Below, in pieces: positions 17,113 through 26,325 of a stretch of 64,000 bases of DNA (positions within the stretch are counted from its first letter, which is position 1; the number at the start of each line of letters is the position of its first letter). This DNA is from DAHUYF01 sp035509275. Its GTDB lineage: Bacteria > Pseudomonadota > Alphaproteobacteria > ATCC43930 > CGMCC-115725. The stretch covers positions 3,927-67,926 of the forward strand of contig DATJLU010000072.1 in NCBI GenBank assembly GCA_035509275.1, in the 5' to 3' direction. A program made the translations under genes and the position numbers. The notes under the pieces were generated by a model. It made no database searches, was not told the origin of the DNA, and worked only from the letters and a program-made list of their open reading frames with translations.

Positions 17113-17697
17113 ATGTCGGCGACACCGAATCTGAACGCTTCCGGCACGGCCATGCCGGAAACCCAATCCATCCGTGAGCACTGGCGCCTGTTTCTAACCG
17201 AAGGCATCATCCTGGTGCTGCTGGGTCTCGGCGCCATTCTGGTGCCGCCCATTGCGGGTCTTGCCGCCACGGTCTTTCTCGGCTGGCTGTTTGTAATCGG
17301 TGGCGTTGTCGGCCTGGTGGCGACGTTTCGGGCACGAGGCGCCCCCGGCTTCTGGTGGGCGGTATTCTCGGCGATTATCGCCCTGCTCGCCGGCGCGGTG
17401 CTGTTGTGGAATCCGCTGCAAGGTCTGGTCACCCTGACCTATGTGCTCATCGCCTATTTCCTCGTGGACGGCGTCTTCATGATCGCGCTCGGCATCGCGC
17501 ATCGCCGCGACCTCTCGCACCGCTGGCAAGGCCTCGTGCTGAACGGCGTCATCGATGTGATCCTCGCCGTCATCATCCTGTCGGGCTTGCCCGGTTCCTT
17601 TGCCTGGGCGCTTGGACTCTTGCTTGGTATCGACCTTGCTTTCGGCGGCGCGACGCTCATCGCCATGGCGCTGGCGGCGCGCCACCCTGCCGGATAA
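17113..17697 (+). CDS. HdeD/DUF308 family membrane protein
   Basis: A 194-residue integral membrane protein with about six helices arranged as paired repeats (LTEGIILVLLGLGAILVPPI, then FWWAVFSAIIALLAGAVLLW, then LNGVIDVILAVIILSGLPG). This is the DUF308 pattern of HdeD, an inner membrane protein linked to acid and general stress in enterics. AAAAAGGAGCC precedes the ATG. The gene stands alone after ppk2 with a 212-base gap in which I see no other gene. Confidence 0.88.
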   Translation: MSATPNLNASGTAMPETQSIREHWRLFLTEGIILVLLGLGAILVPPIAGLAATVFLGWLFVIGGVVGLVATFRARGAPGFWWAVFSAIIALLAGAVLLWNPLQGLVTLTYVLIAYFLVDGVFMIALGIAHRRDLSHRWQGLVLNGVIDVILAVIILSGLPGSFAWALGLLLGIDLAFGGATLIAMALAARHPAG

Positions 17698-17819
17698 TTA
17701 GCGCGCAGCGCCGCGACGCAGAAACCGCGGGCCGAGGCTGAGCGCTGTTTTCGCGTGGCCTGCGACGGCTGTGGAGCCATCTGACTTGGCCGATCGACCG
17801 TGACCATGGGCCGAACGCA

Positions 17820-19115
17820 TCATGGCCCGGTCGCTCGCGTCAGCGCCGCGGGTGGAGGCGTACTGTCAAGCTGCTCGAGGAAAGCGGTGAGATCCGAGAT
17901 CTGAGATGCCGTTAAGTGAGGAACGAGCGCGAGTGTCTCCTCGCGCGCGCCCACCAGCCTGCCCCGGCTCGCCGCCTCGCCTTGGGCGTAGAACTCCAGC
18001 ACGTCGCGCAAGGTCTTGAAGCGGCCATCATGCATATAGGGCGCCGTCAGCGCGACGTTACGCAGGGATGGCGTCTTGAACGCCCCGAGCTGCGATTGCG
18101 GGGAAGGCAGGTAGGCGAGCTTGTCCTTGGCGGCGGACGGGTCGTCGCTGAAACGGCCGATGCCGTTGAAGGGATCGGCGCGGAGTTCGGCGATGCCCGC
18201 GGCACGTCCAGTATCCGGCGCCTCGTCTGGCAGCACCGGCAAGCCGATGTTGTGGAATTCGCCGTCACTGAAATTGGGGCCGGCATGACAGAGGTCGCAA
18301 TGCCCCGCGCCGACGAAGAGTTTGAGTCCGCGCTTGGCCGCCGGCGAGAGCATGGCGAGCTTCGCTCGATCGCCGGTTTTGAGCCCTTCGACGTAGCGGT
18401 CGAAGGGCGACGGGCCGCCGGTGAGCTTGCGCTCATAGGCCTCGATCGCCTTGCCGACATTGGCGAAAATCCGATCCACCGCGTCGCGGTCGGCGGCCGT
18501 CATGGCGTCCCAGGCGCGGGCCGCCGGTGCGGTCTCGTCATTCTCAGGGCGGCCATGGGCGGGGAAGCGGCCGCTATCCGCGAGCGCCGGCATCGGCCCG
18601 AAGACCTGTTCATAGGCGCGGCGAAGCGACGGATCCTCATAGAGGGCGTGTGCGACATGCAGCCGGTCGCTACCGAACTCGCGCGGATTCTCGATGACAT
18701 ACGGCACCTGGGACCACAGCGAATCCGCTCTGCCATCCCAGAAGAACCAATGATTCTCCGCGGCGCCGAGCAGCGTCGGAGCGTTGCGGGTGCCGACGGC
18801 AAGGCCCTTGGCGAGAGCGCGGCCGTCGGTAAAGGCGCGCTGCGGCTGATGACAGATAGCGCAAGAGATCGCGCCATTCACCGACAGGCCCCCATCGAAG
18901 AAAAGTTTCTGACCCAGGACTGCGGCGCGCGGGTTGTCGGCAACGCCATCGGTAGGGTCGGCAGGCGGCGGCTCGAGCGGGCTGTGGGCCATGATCGCCG
19001 CCAGCTCGTCGGGCGTGTAGAGCGCGCGATCGCCGGCGCTTGGTGCCGCGGCGCCCAGCATCACCGCGAAGAAGGCCCCGCCAAGCAGGGTGGCGATCGC
19101 TCCGCCCGACCTCAT
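17820..19115 (-). CDS. Di-heme cytochrome c peroxidase / MauG-family protein
   Basis: The 431-residue protein has a Sec signal (TLLGGAFFAVMLGAAAPSA) and two c-type heme motifs, CAICH at 85-89 and CDLCH in the second half (GAGHCDLCHAGPNFSDG). The bacterial CcP/MauG framework is evident: LGQKLFFDGGLSVNGAISC, RNAPTLLG, and LGAFKTPSLRNVALTAPYMHDG. It acts in the periplasm, reducing peroxide or oxidising a protein partner. It is the last gene of a run on the minus strand, four bases after the YtkA-like gene. A typical member; which branch it belongs to cannot be decided without alignment. Confidence 0.9.
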   Translation of the reverse strand: MRSGGAIATLLGGAFFAVMLGAAAPSAGDRALYTPDELAAIMAHSPLEPPPADPTDGVADNPRAAVLGQKLFFDGGLSVNGAISCAICHQPQRAFTDGRALAKGLAVGTRNAPTLLGAAENHWFFWDGRADSLWSQVPYVIENPREFGSDRLHVAHALYEDPSLRRAYEQVFGPMPALADSGRFPAHGRPENDETAPAARAWDAMTAADRDAVDRIFANVGKAIEAYERKLTGGPSPFDRYVEGLKTGDRAKLAMLSPAAKRGLKLFVGAGHCDLCHAGPNFSDGEFHNIGLPVLPDEAPDTGRAAGIAELRADPFNGIGRFSDDPSAAKDKLAYLPSPQSQLGAFKTPSLRNVALTAPYMHDGRFKTLRDVLEFYAQGEAASRGRLVGAREETLALVPHLTASQISDLTAFLEQLDSTPPPAALTRATGP

Positions 19116-19119
19116 CGCC

Positions 19120-19614
19120 TCACTTGCCGCAGCAGGGCAACTGGAGATAGGCGACGTCCTCCTTGCCGCTTTGCCGTACGGTCGCCTTCAGCGTCCAAGC
19201 GCCCATCATGTGGAAATACATGCCCGAGACGTCGACGATGCCATCATCGCTCGCCACTTTGGGCGAGGAGTTCATGCCATGCGCAAAACCGGTCTTCATG
19301 CCGTGGCGCATGCCCGCATAGATCTCGACTGCGGCATCGGACAGCTTCTTGTGCGGCGCCGCGCCGTCATAGATGCCGAGGCGGATCGTGAAATACTTCT
19401 CGTAAGGGATCGGCGTCGGCACCGCGAGCAGCTTCACCAGGAACAGATGATGCACCGTGTAGGCGCTGCGCGTTGGCTTGAAATGCGCCGGCGCATCGGA
19501 CATCGGCATATTCATTTTCATTCCGTTCGTCGTCCCTTCGTCCGCCGCCGCCGGGGGCGCGGCGAACCCGGCGAGTACGGCCGTGACCAGCAGACAGAGC
19601 CTTGCCCGAGCCAT
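19120..19614 (-). CDS. Exported YtkA/FixH-like protein, Met/His-rich
   Basis: A 164-residue protein with a signal peptide (CLLVTAVLAGFAAPPAAADE) and an Ig-like segment resembling YtkA-type domains: EIYAGMRHGMKTGFAHGMNS, then a glycine turn, VSGMYFHMMGAWTLKATVRQ, and a C-terminal CC pair (LPCCGK). Methionine and histidine clusters, including MKMNMPM near the new N-terminus, suggest copper binding, but this is inferred from composition. It sits between CtaG and the di-heme peroxidase, four bases from the latter, and is likely co-expressed with it. A polypeptide that tunes or metals a periplasmic partner is plausible. Confidence 0.7.
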   Translation of the reverse strand: MARARLCLLVTAVLAGFAAPPAAADEGTTNGMKMNMPMSDAPAHFKPTRSAYTVHHLFLVKLLAVPTPIPYEKYFTIRLGIYDGAAPHKKLSDAAVEIYAGMRHGMKTGFAHGMNSSPKVASDDGIVDVSGMYFHMMGAWTLKATVRQSGKEDVAYLQLPCCGK

Positions 19615-19736
19615 CTTTGAACCCTCCCTGAAGGGTGTTCGCCCTACCCCGAACGCCGGAGGCGCCAGGAGCGTCGGCTTTACGAGGCTAATCAGTAGGC
19701 CATAGCATCCTATTTCGCCAACCCTGAAACACCGGG

Positions 19737-20855
19737 TCAGAAGCCGGCGAGCACCGAATCAATGCCGATATGACGCGTCCCGGCATAGTGATAGGTGAGC
19801 ACGACGCTAAACGTGATGACGAGCACGGTGGCGGAAAAAGCGAGCAGCCCGATCGCCATCCGACGATTTGCCAAGCGCCGGCTCGCGACGAATTCGGCCG
19901 CGGTCTGCGGGCGCGCACCGGCCCTGCGTCGGCGGGCGTCGATGCGCTCCTCCTCCTGAGCCCAGCGGTAGATCATCAGCATGGCGGTGGCGGCAAACAT
20001 CATGCTGCCCGGAATCCACATGGTAAGCCCGCCGAGCTGCTCGTCGGTGACGGGGCTCAGCCCCCAGAACCGCCCCAATGTGCCGTAGGCGCTGTAAAGC
20101 GCTTGATGTTTGAAGCTCAGGAACGAGCCGAGCAGGATGTTGGCCGCCGAAGCAAACCAGAACATGCCCAGCCTGGTCCCCAAGGAGGCGCCGAGCGGAT
20201 ACGGGCGCGGATCGAGGATACGCCAGAAGAAGACGAGACCGCTGATCAGCAGCGTCGTGTGCCAGAGATCGTGGACCGGCTCGTCGAGGATGGCGAGATC
20301 ATGATAGCGCGGTACCATCCAAAAATAGGTCGTGCCAATGAACAGCGCCGTCGCCGGCGCCGGCCGGCCCAACGGACCCAACACGCGCGGGATGGCGCCG
20401 CCGAGAAGCGGCGCGACCAATCCGCGGCGCAGCCAGGCCGGCAATCCACGGAGCAACGCCGCCTGAGGGGCCGCGAGCATCAGCAGCATCGGCCCGACCG
20501 TGCGCAGCAGCATGTGCTCCACCTGATGCGCGACGAAAAGATGGTCGGACAGCGTCTCGATCGGCGATTGCAGCGCGAGGAAGACGGCCCCCACGCCGCC
20601 GAAGAAAGCGAGATGCGCCGGCGCGCCGCGGCGTTCCCCCGCCGACAATCCGCGTCCGCGCCGGCCACGAATGTAGACCCAGAGGACCAGAAGCGTGGCG
20701 ATGGTGAGGCCCGGCGTCACCGGCCAGATCGACCAGGTCTCGCCCGCTGCAAGGAGGTGATCGTAGCGGAGCATCGGAGGAACCGCAGCGAGCACCGGCA
20801 AGAGACCGGCGATCAACGCCGCCGGCCACAACAAGGAAAAGTCCACTCGTCTCAT
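19737..20855 (-). CDS. ctaG: Cytochrome c oxidase assembly protein, CtaG (caa3) family
   Basis: The 372-residue protein is a polytopic membrane protein of the caa3_CtaG type. Helices alternate with conserved histidine-rich turns, such as LFVAHQVEHMLLRTVGPMLL, EPVHDLWHTTLLISGLVFFW and LSFKHQALYSAYG. These histidines are thought to bind copper for insertion in the CuB site of heme-copper oxidases. It is four bases downstream of the SCO gene, which carries out the related CuA step. Note that this CtaG is unrelated to the Cox11-type protein given the same symbol in other bacteria. Confidence 0.88.
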   Translation of the reverse strand: MRRVDFSLLWPAALIAGLLPVLAAVPPMLRYDHLLAAGETWSIWPVTPGLTIATLLVLWVYIRGRRGRGLSAGERRGAPAHLAFFGGVGAVFLALQSPIETLSDHLFVAHQVEHMLLRTVGPMLLMLAAPQAALLRGLPAWLRRGLVAPLLGGAIPRVLGPLGRPAPATALFIGTTYFWMVPRYHDLAILDEPVHDLWHTTLLISGLVFFWRILDPRPYPLGASLGTRLGMFWFASAANILLGSFLSFKHQALYSAYGTLGRFWGLSPVTDEQLGGLTMWIPGSMMFAATAMLMIYRWAQEEERIDARRRRAGARPQTAAEFVASRRLANRRMAIGLLAFSATVLVITFSVVLTYHYAGTRHIGIDSVLAGF

Positions 20856-20859
20856 TTCT

Positions 20860-21621
20860 CTAGCTCGACGGCTTCACCAGGGATTGGACGACATTGAGCA
20901 GCTCCGGCCACCCGACGGAATCGGCGTCGTCGTAGATCTTGCGGATGCGACCCTGCTGATCGACGATCGCCAGCACATCGTTGTGGACGATGTCGTAATC
21001 GGCATGGGACTGCTCGGCGAGCTTGTTGACCACCTCAGGCTGCACCCCCGCCGAATCCCCGGTATCGCTTTCGTTCTCGGCAGAGAGGCTCACGCGCTTG
21101 TACCAGACGCTGAACCCGCCGCTCACGATCCGGCGCATTTCGGCGGGTGCTGCGACCAGGTACTGCCAATGCGTGTCCTCCGGATTCCAGCCGTATTGCC
21201 GCATGAAGGCGCGCATCTGCTCCGGCCCGGTGTTCTCGGGGTCGATGTTGAAGGATACGATCGCCACCTTGTCGGCGATGCCGGCGGGGCGCAAACCCAG
21301 CGTTTCGAGATTGGCCAGATGCGCAGCGATCAGCGGACACATCGTCGTGCAGTAGGGGAAGAGGAAGGTGACGAGCTGGACCTTGCCGGCAAAGCCGCTC
21401 GACGAGATGGCCTCGCCGAGCTGGTTGGTCATGGTATAGCTCGGCGCTGGAGCGAGGATCGGGAGAGACGTGTGCCGATCCCCTTCATATCGCCGGCCGA
21501 GAAAGAAGCTGGAAAGGGCGACAGCCGGCAGGCTCGCAACCAGCGCCGCGAACCAGATCCATCGTCGCCAAGTGCCCAAGGGCGACCGGTGTCGGAGTTC
21601 TGGTGCCGTTGCTACGCGCAT
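20860..21621 (-). CDS. SCO family copper chaperone
   Basis: The start is placed at the ATG at 21621, one base after the stop of the MFS gene; a TTG a few codons upstream overlaps it. The protein of 253 residues has an N-terminal membrane anchor (IWFAALVASLPAVALSSFFLG), a thioredoxin fold, the metal motif C91-TTM-C95 (FPYCTTMCPL) and the partner histidine in DIVHNDVLAIVD. SCO proteins deliver copper to, or reduce, the CuA site of cytochrome c oxidase at the outer face of the inner membrane. The operon context with CtaG supports this. Confidence 0.92.
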   Translation of the reverse strand: MRVATAPELRHRSPLGTWRRWIWFAALVASLPAVALSSFFLGRRYEGDRHTSLPILAPAPSYTMTNQLGEAISSSGFAGKVQLVTFLFPYCTTMCPLIAAHLANLETLGLRPAGIADKVAIVSFNIDPENTGPEQMRAFMRQYGWNPEDTHWQYLVAAPAEMRRIVSGGFSVWYKRVSLSAENESDTGDSAGVQPEVVNKLAEQSHADYDIVHNDVLAIVDQQGRIRKIYDDADSVGWPELLNVVQSLVKPSS

Positions 21622-21622
21622 C

Positions 21623-22975
21623 TCATCTCGCGACAATGCGATTGACGACGTCGGCGTCGAAATGCGCCGGATCGATCTTCAGATAGGCCACGCCTTCCTC
21701 GGGCGCGACCACTGCCTCAACCACGCCGGGCGCCGCTTGCAGCCGGGAGGCGAGAACGCCCACCTCGCCTTGCGCGATTTTTCCGCAGCGGGCGAGATAG
21801 CTTTTGTAACGGCGAGGCCGGCGCATCGTTGCCGCGATGACGAGCCAAATCAGCGCAACGACGAAAGCAAAGGCGAAAACGCCGGTGACGCCATCGACTG
21901 CCGACACCCAGCCGCCGCCCGCGCCCCCGACGAAAATGCCGAGGAACTGCGCACTCGAGTAGATGCCCGTCGCGGTTCCTTTGGCGTCGGCCGGCGCGCT
22001 CTTGGTGACCAGCGACGGCAGCATCGCCTCCATCACGTTGAACGCGGTGAAGAAGCCGATCAACGCGGCGATTAGCACCGCGCCATGGCTGCCGGCCACG
22101 GCCATCGCCACATTGCTTGCCGCCAGCAGCACGATGGCGGCGATAAGCACTTCCTTCATGCGGCCGCCCTTCTCGGCCAGGATGACCGCCGGTACCATCA
22201 GCACGACCGATGCCGCAAGAACCGGAAGGTAGAGCCGCCACTCGCCGCCAGACGTGATCTGCAATGTGCCCATGAGCAGCCGCGGCACGGCGAGGAAGCT
22301 CGCGGTCAGTACGACATGAAGCGCGAAAATGCCGAAATCCAGTCGCAGCAGTTCGCGATCGCGCAAAACGCGCGCGAAGAGAGCCGGCACCGGCTCGGCG
22401 TCACGATGACGCAGAGTCGCCGCGGGCGTCGGCACCACCCCTAGGGTAATGCCGATGCCGGTCGCGGCGAGACCCGCGGTCAGCCAAAAGATGCCAGCCA
22501 AGCCGATCGCGCCCGCCAGCGCCGGCCCGAGAACGATGGCGATCACGAAGGAAAGACCGATGGTCATGCCGATCATGGCCATCGCCCGCGTTCTCACCTC
22601 CTCACGGGTCAGATCGGCGACGAACGCGAGGATCGCCGAGCCGACCGCGCCGGTTCCCTGAAGAATGCGGCCGACGAGCACGCCCTCGATCGAGGTGGCG
22701 AGCGCCGCGACGGCGCTGCCGATGCCGAAGAGGAGAAGGCCGGCGGAGATCACGGTCTTGCGGCCGATGCGATCGGAGAGCAGGCCGAAGGGGATCTGCA
22801 GCACGCCCTGGGTCAGTCCGTAGGCGCCCAGCGCCAAGCCGATCATCGCCGGCGTCGCGCCGGGGAGATGGCGCGCGTAAGTGGCGAAGACGGGGTAGAT
22901 CATGAAGAGGCCGAGAAGCCGCATCGCGAAAATCGCGGCAAGCGACCCCGTCGCACGAAGTTCGCGCGGCGTCAT
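21623..22975 (-). CDS. yajR: MFS transporter with C-terminal YAM domain (YajR-like)
   Basis: The 450-residue protein aligns in layout and motifs with E. coli YajR: start MTPRELRATGSLAAIFAMRL, motif A GLLSDRIGRKT, LQGTGAVGSAILAFVADLTRE, and FNVMEAMLPSLVTK. After twelve predicted helices comes a soluble tail of about 60 residues (ARCGKIAQGEVGVLAS through LKIDPAHFDADVV) with the ferredoxin-like YAM domain pattern. It is a proton-driven exporter of unknown substrate. It heads the SCO-CtaG run, so a role linked to copper or respiratory chain upkeep is possible. No separate promoter is obvious in the 258 bases upstream. Confidence 0.88.
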   Translation of the reverse strand: MTPRELRATGSLAAIFAMRLLGLFMIYPVFATYARHLPGATPAMIGLALGAYGLTQGVLQIPFGLLSDRIGRKTVISAGLLLFGIGSAVAALATSIEGVLVGRILQGTGAVGSAILAFVADLTREEVRTRAMAMIGMTIGLSFVIAIVLGPALAGAIGLAGIFWLTAGLAATGIGITLGVVPTPAATLRHRDAEPVPALFARVLRDRELLRLDFGIFALHVVLTASFLAVPRLLMGTLQITSGGEWRLYLPVLAASVVLMVPAVILAEKGGRMKEVLIAAIVLLAASNVAMAVAGSHGAVLIAALIGFFTAFNVMEAMLPSLVTKSAPADAKGTATGIYSSAQFLGIFVGGAGGGWVSAVDGVTGVFAFAFVVALIWLVIAATMRRPRRYKSYLARCGKIAQGEVGVLASRLQAAPGVVEAVVAPEEGVAYLKIDPAHFDADVVNRIVAR

Positions 22976-23233
22976 CGCTTCGCGATGCTCCCGATATTCA
23001 CCGGCTCAACGCTCCCGACCTGGCACGATCCAGGCTCGGCGCCTCCGGCGGCCGGGGCAAGTTAAATGTCGTTTAAGGTCCGACGCGCGAAGCCCCGCGA
23101 TTGAGCCGAAATGTCGCAGCCTGTCGCCGTCCGCGGCGCGGTGAGACGCCGCTTGCGAGATGCAGGCGAGAACCCGGACCTTTTCCCGCCATGGCCGTCA
23201 CCGAGATGGCGAAGCAGCGCAACGCGCATCCAC

Positions 23234-24064
23234 CTACGGCTTGTAATCCGGGAAAAACACCTGCTCGCCGTCGAGCTTGTAGCTGGCGATCATGGCCTGA
23301 CCCTCCGGCGAGGTGAGCCACGCGATGAACGTCATCCCCAGCGCCGATTTGACCTGAGGATGCCGTGCCGGGTTCACCAGGATTGCCGCGTATTGGTCGA
23401 TCAGGCGCGGATCCCCGTCGACGACGACCCTGAGGTGACCGCGAGCGCTGAATTTCACCCAGGTCGCCCTGTCGGCGAACGCATAGCCATTCATCGACGC
23501 CGCGGTGACCAGCGTCTGTTGCAGGCTCGAGCCGGTCTCGAGATGCCAGGACTCGCGATCCGGCGCCTCGCGGCCGACGGCCTCGGTCCATATCGTACGC
23601 TCCGCGACGTCGGTCGCGCTCATGTCGCCGCGCGATATGAAGAGCGCCTTGACGTCGGCGATCTTGCGCAAGGCCGCGCTCGCGTCATGCATGTCTTGGA
23701 TCTTCGCCGGGTCGTCTTCGGGACCAACGAGAATGTAGTCGTTGTACATCACGTCGCGCCGCACGCTGCCAAATCCGTTCTGCATGAACTGCAGTTCCCG
23801 AGATCGGTCGTGGACGAGCACAACATCGCACTCGCCGAGTTCACCGCTCTCGAGCGCATGGCGTGTCCCTTCGGCGGCCACGTAGACCTGGATACCGGTG
23901 CTGCGGGTGAAGCTGGGCACGAGAAAGTCGAGCAGGCCGGATTTCAGGGCCGAGTTCGTCGTCGCAACGGTGATGAACGGGTGATCCTCGGCATGCGAGG
24001 AAAACGGCGCGCCGGCCAGGACGAAGAGGCAAGCGAGAAGGATGTTTCGACGAAGGGACTCCAT
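23234..24064 (-). CDS. TupA-like periplasmic oxyanion-binding protein (orphan)
   Basis: The 276-residue protein has a Sec signal (ILLACLFVLAGAPFSSHA) and the signature of tungstate-binding TupA proteins: ATTNSALKSGLLDFLVPSFTR, CDVVLVHDRSRE, GSVRRDVMYNDYILVGPEDD, and LFISRGDMSATDVAE. These proteins bind oxyanions in a two-lobed pocket and normally feed a TupBC importer. Neither permease nor ATPase gene is next to it. Instead a hybrid kinase starts 125 bases away on the other strand. It may act as a sensory binding protein, or serve a transporter encoded elsewhere. The ligand is inferred from family only. Confidence 0.85.
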   Translation of the reverse strand: MESLRRNILLACLFVLAGAPFSSHAEDHPFITVATTNSALKSGLLDFLVPSFTRSTGIQVYVAAEGTRHALESGELGECDVVLVHDRSRELQFMQNGFGSVRRDVMYNDYILVGPEDDPAKIQDMHDASAALRKIADVKALFISRGDMSATDVAERTIWTEAVGREAPDRESWHLETGSSLQQTLVTAASMNGYAFADRATWVKFSARGHLRVVVDGDPRLIDQYAAILVNPARHPQVKSALGMTFIAWLTSPEGQAMIASYKLDGEQVFFPDYKP

Positions 24065-24189
24065 GGCGACGTCGCGTGCCGCATCTATGATTGAGTGTAT
24101 AGCCTGCGCATCAAGCTCACAAATGCTCTCGGCATCGGCGTTCGGCGTGCCCGAGGTTCACCACTTGCCTTAGCCCGAGGGGATGCGCA

Positions 24190-26280
24190 ATGCTTTTGTT
24201 GCATCGAGTTTCTCGCGCGACGCACGTGGCGACGCCACAGGCCTGGGATTGGAGCCAAGCGATGCGTTCGCTTCGTGTGCTCATGGTGCTCTCGCTGGCG
24301 GTATTGATGTGCGTTGCCGCCCTGGCGTCCTGGTATGATCGCAGAGTTGCGCTGCGTGCGGCGGAAGACCATGTCGCATTGACCGTCGACGTGATGCGCG
24401 AACAGGCCTTGAACGTCTTCGAAACCCAGGAACTCGTCCTCGATCAGATCAGGCAGCGGACCGCCGGGCTGGATTGGGACGCCATCAGCCACTCCGCCGA
24501 GTTCGCGCAGTTCCTGCGGAAAACCCAGGATCGGATGGATGGGATTTCGTCGATCTGGCTGGCCGATGGTACGGGCCATGTCCGTGCGTCCGCCGGCGCG
24601 ATCTATCCGCCCGCCTTGAGCTTCGAGAACAGGGACGACTTTCAAGCGCAGCGGCGGGGCGACGCGGGCACCCTCGTCGGCAGGCCTCATCTCGGCACCT
24701 TCGCCCTCAGCGAACGCAGATCGTCAGCTGCCGGCGACTTCGACGGCGTCATCGCCATCGAGATGTCCGTCGAATATTTCGAGCGCTTCTTCCGCGGTCT
24801 CGACGAGCGCGACGATCACCGCGCGGTTCTCGTCCGCGCCGACGGGACCGTGCTCGCCGCCGATTCGGCTTACAGCGAGCCGCAGCGCTTTCCGCCGAGC
24901 TCCGAATTGATGCGGTCCATCACCGGCGGCGTCCAGGACCACAGCTGGAACCCCTCGCCGGGAGGTGGCGCGCATTTCTTCCAGTGGCGGCAACTCGCGC
25001 CCTACCCGGTCTATGTGGCCTATGCCATGGATCGAAGCGTCGCGCTCCGCTCCTGGTACGGTCATGTCGCCTTCTATGCGTTTCTGTGCGCCGGCGTGTG
25101 GGCGGCGCTGTGCCTCATCGCTTATCTGGCATCGCAGCGCGCCGCCGCGGAGGCGGCTTTGCAACAAGCCCAGAGAATGGAGGCCATCGGACAACTCGCC
25201 AGCGGCGTCGCGCATGATTTCAACAACCTGCTGACGACGGTGGTCGGCAATGTCGATCGCATCGCCTTCGACCCGCAGGCGACGCAGCGCATCCGGCGAC
25301 TGGCCGATGCCGCATTGGGCGCGGCGATGCGCGGAGCGAGCCTGACGGCGCAGCTTCTGGCCTTTGCGCGCCGGCAACCGCTCAACCCGAGCATCGTCCA
25401 GGTCGACCGGCTTCTCGACGCCATGCTGCCTTTGATCAAGGACGCCGTGGGCGAGACGGTCAGCGTGTCCTGCACATCGGCGCCCGATCTGTCGCCGATC
25501 CGGATCGACCCGGGACAGCTCCAAGCCGCACTGCTGAATGTCGCCCTCAACGCGCGGGACGCCATGCCGCGCGGTGGCGATCTGCGGATCGAGGCGCGGA
25601 ACGCGACGATCGATGCCGGCGAGGCGACTCGCCGCACCATCCCGCGCGGCGACTACGTCGTCATTGAGATCGCCGATACCGGCACCGGGATGGGCGCCGA
25701 TGTCGCCAATCGCGCCTTCGAGCCGTTCTTCACCACCAAAGAAACGGGCAAGGGCAGCGGGCTTGGCCTGTCGATGGTGTATGGCTTCGCCCGCCAGTCG
25801 GGCGGCACGGCAGAGCTCGACAGCCGGGTCGGCGCCGGAACGACGATACGGCTCTACATCCCGCGCTCAGAACAGAGGGAACGCAGCGAGCTGCCGGGCG
25901 TCGCACCGCCCTCGCCTCCGCTCAAAAGCGCAATCCTTGTGGTCGAAGATCAGGACGGGGTCCGTCAGATGATGGCCGACTCACTCGAGGAATGCGGCCA
26001 CGACGTCAAGACCGCGCGCACCGCCGAAGAAGCGATGGAGGTTCTCGCGCGCGACGCTCGGATCCACGTGCTGGTGACCGACATTATCCTGCCCGGCGCC
26101 ATGAACGGCGCGGAGCTTGTCCGCAAGGCCCGGGAATTGGCGCCGCATGTGAAGGTGCTGACCATCTCGGGAAACGCCAGCGAAGAGACGATCCGCGGCA
26201 TCCACCCCGATGGCTGCGCCTTCCTCCCCAAGCCGTTTCGCGCAAGCGATCTCGCCAAGGCGGTCGGCGAACTGCTCTAG
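24190..26280 (+). CDS. Membrane hybrid histidine kinase with Cache-type sensor and receiver domain
   Basis: The protein of 696 residues (from ATG 24190 with GAGGGGATGCGC upstream; ATG 24262 with GGAGCCAAGCG is equally good) has a helix at about 25-48, an extracytoplasmic domain of about 240 residues with Cache features (VFETQELVLDQI, then DGVIAIEMSVEYFERFF), a second helix near 291-315, HisKA with His342 (GVAHDFNNLLT), HATPase_c (GKGSGLGLSMVYGF) and a C-terminal receiver with Asp631 (VLVTDIILPG). Its divergent neighbour is the TupA-like protein, a possible periplasmic co-sensor. No DNA-binding output is attached, so a phosphorelay or receiver-only output is expected. Confidence 0.9.
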   Translation: MLLLHRVSRATHVATPQAWDWSQAMRSLRVLMVLSLAVLMCVAALASWYDRRVALRAAEDHVALTVDVMREQALNVFETQELVLDQIRQRTAGLDWDAISHSAEFAQFLRKTQDRMDGISSIWLADGTGHVRASAGAIYPPALSFENRDDFQAQRRGDAGTLVGRPHLGTFALSERRSSAAGDFDGVIAIEMSVEYFERFFRGLDERDDHRAVLVRADGTVLAADSAYSEPQRFPPSSELMRSITGGVQDHSWNPSPGGGAHFFQWRQLAPYPVYVAYAMDRSVALRSWYGHVAFYAFLCAGVWAALCLIAYLASQRAAAEAALQQAQRMEAIGQLASGVAHDFNNLLTTVVGNVDRIAFDPQATQRIRRLADAALGAAMRGASLTAQLLAFARRQPLNPSIVQVDRLLDAMLPLIKDAVGETVSVSCTSAPDLSPIRIDPGQLQAALLNVALNARDAMPRGGDLRIEARNATIDAGEATRRTIPRGDYVVIEIADTGTGMGADVANRAFEPFFTTKETGKGSGLGLSMVYGFARQSGGTAELDSRVGAGTTIRLYIPRSEQRERSELPGVAPPSPPLKSAILVVEDQDGVRQMMADSLEECGHDVKTARTAEEAMEVLARDARIHVLVTDIILPGAMNGAELVRKARELAPHVKVLTISGNASEETIRGIHPDGCAFLPKPFRASDLAKAVGELL

Positions 26281-26325
26281 GGAATTGCTGCCGGCCGGAA
26301 CCCGCGCGCATTGCCGGCCGGCTGA

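Noticed and set aside
22976..23233. A gene in the gap before the MFS operon
   Set aside because: The open frames here are tails of shadows; no start site or domain could be supported.
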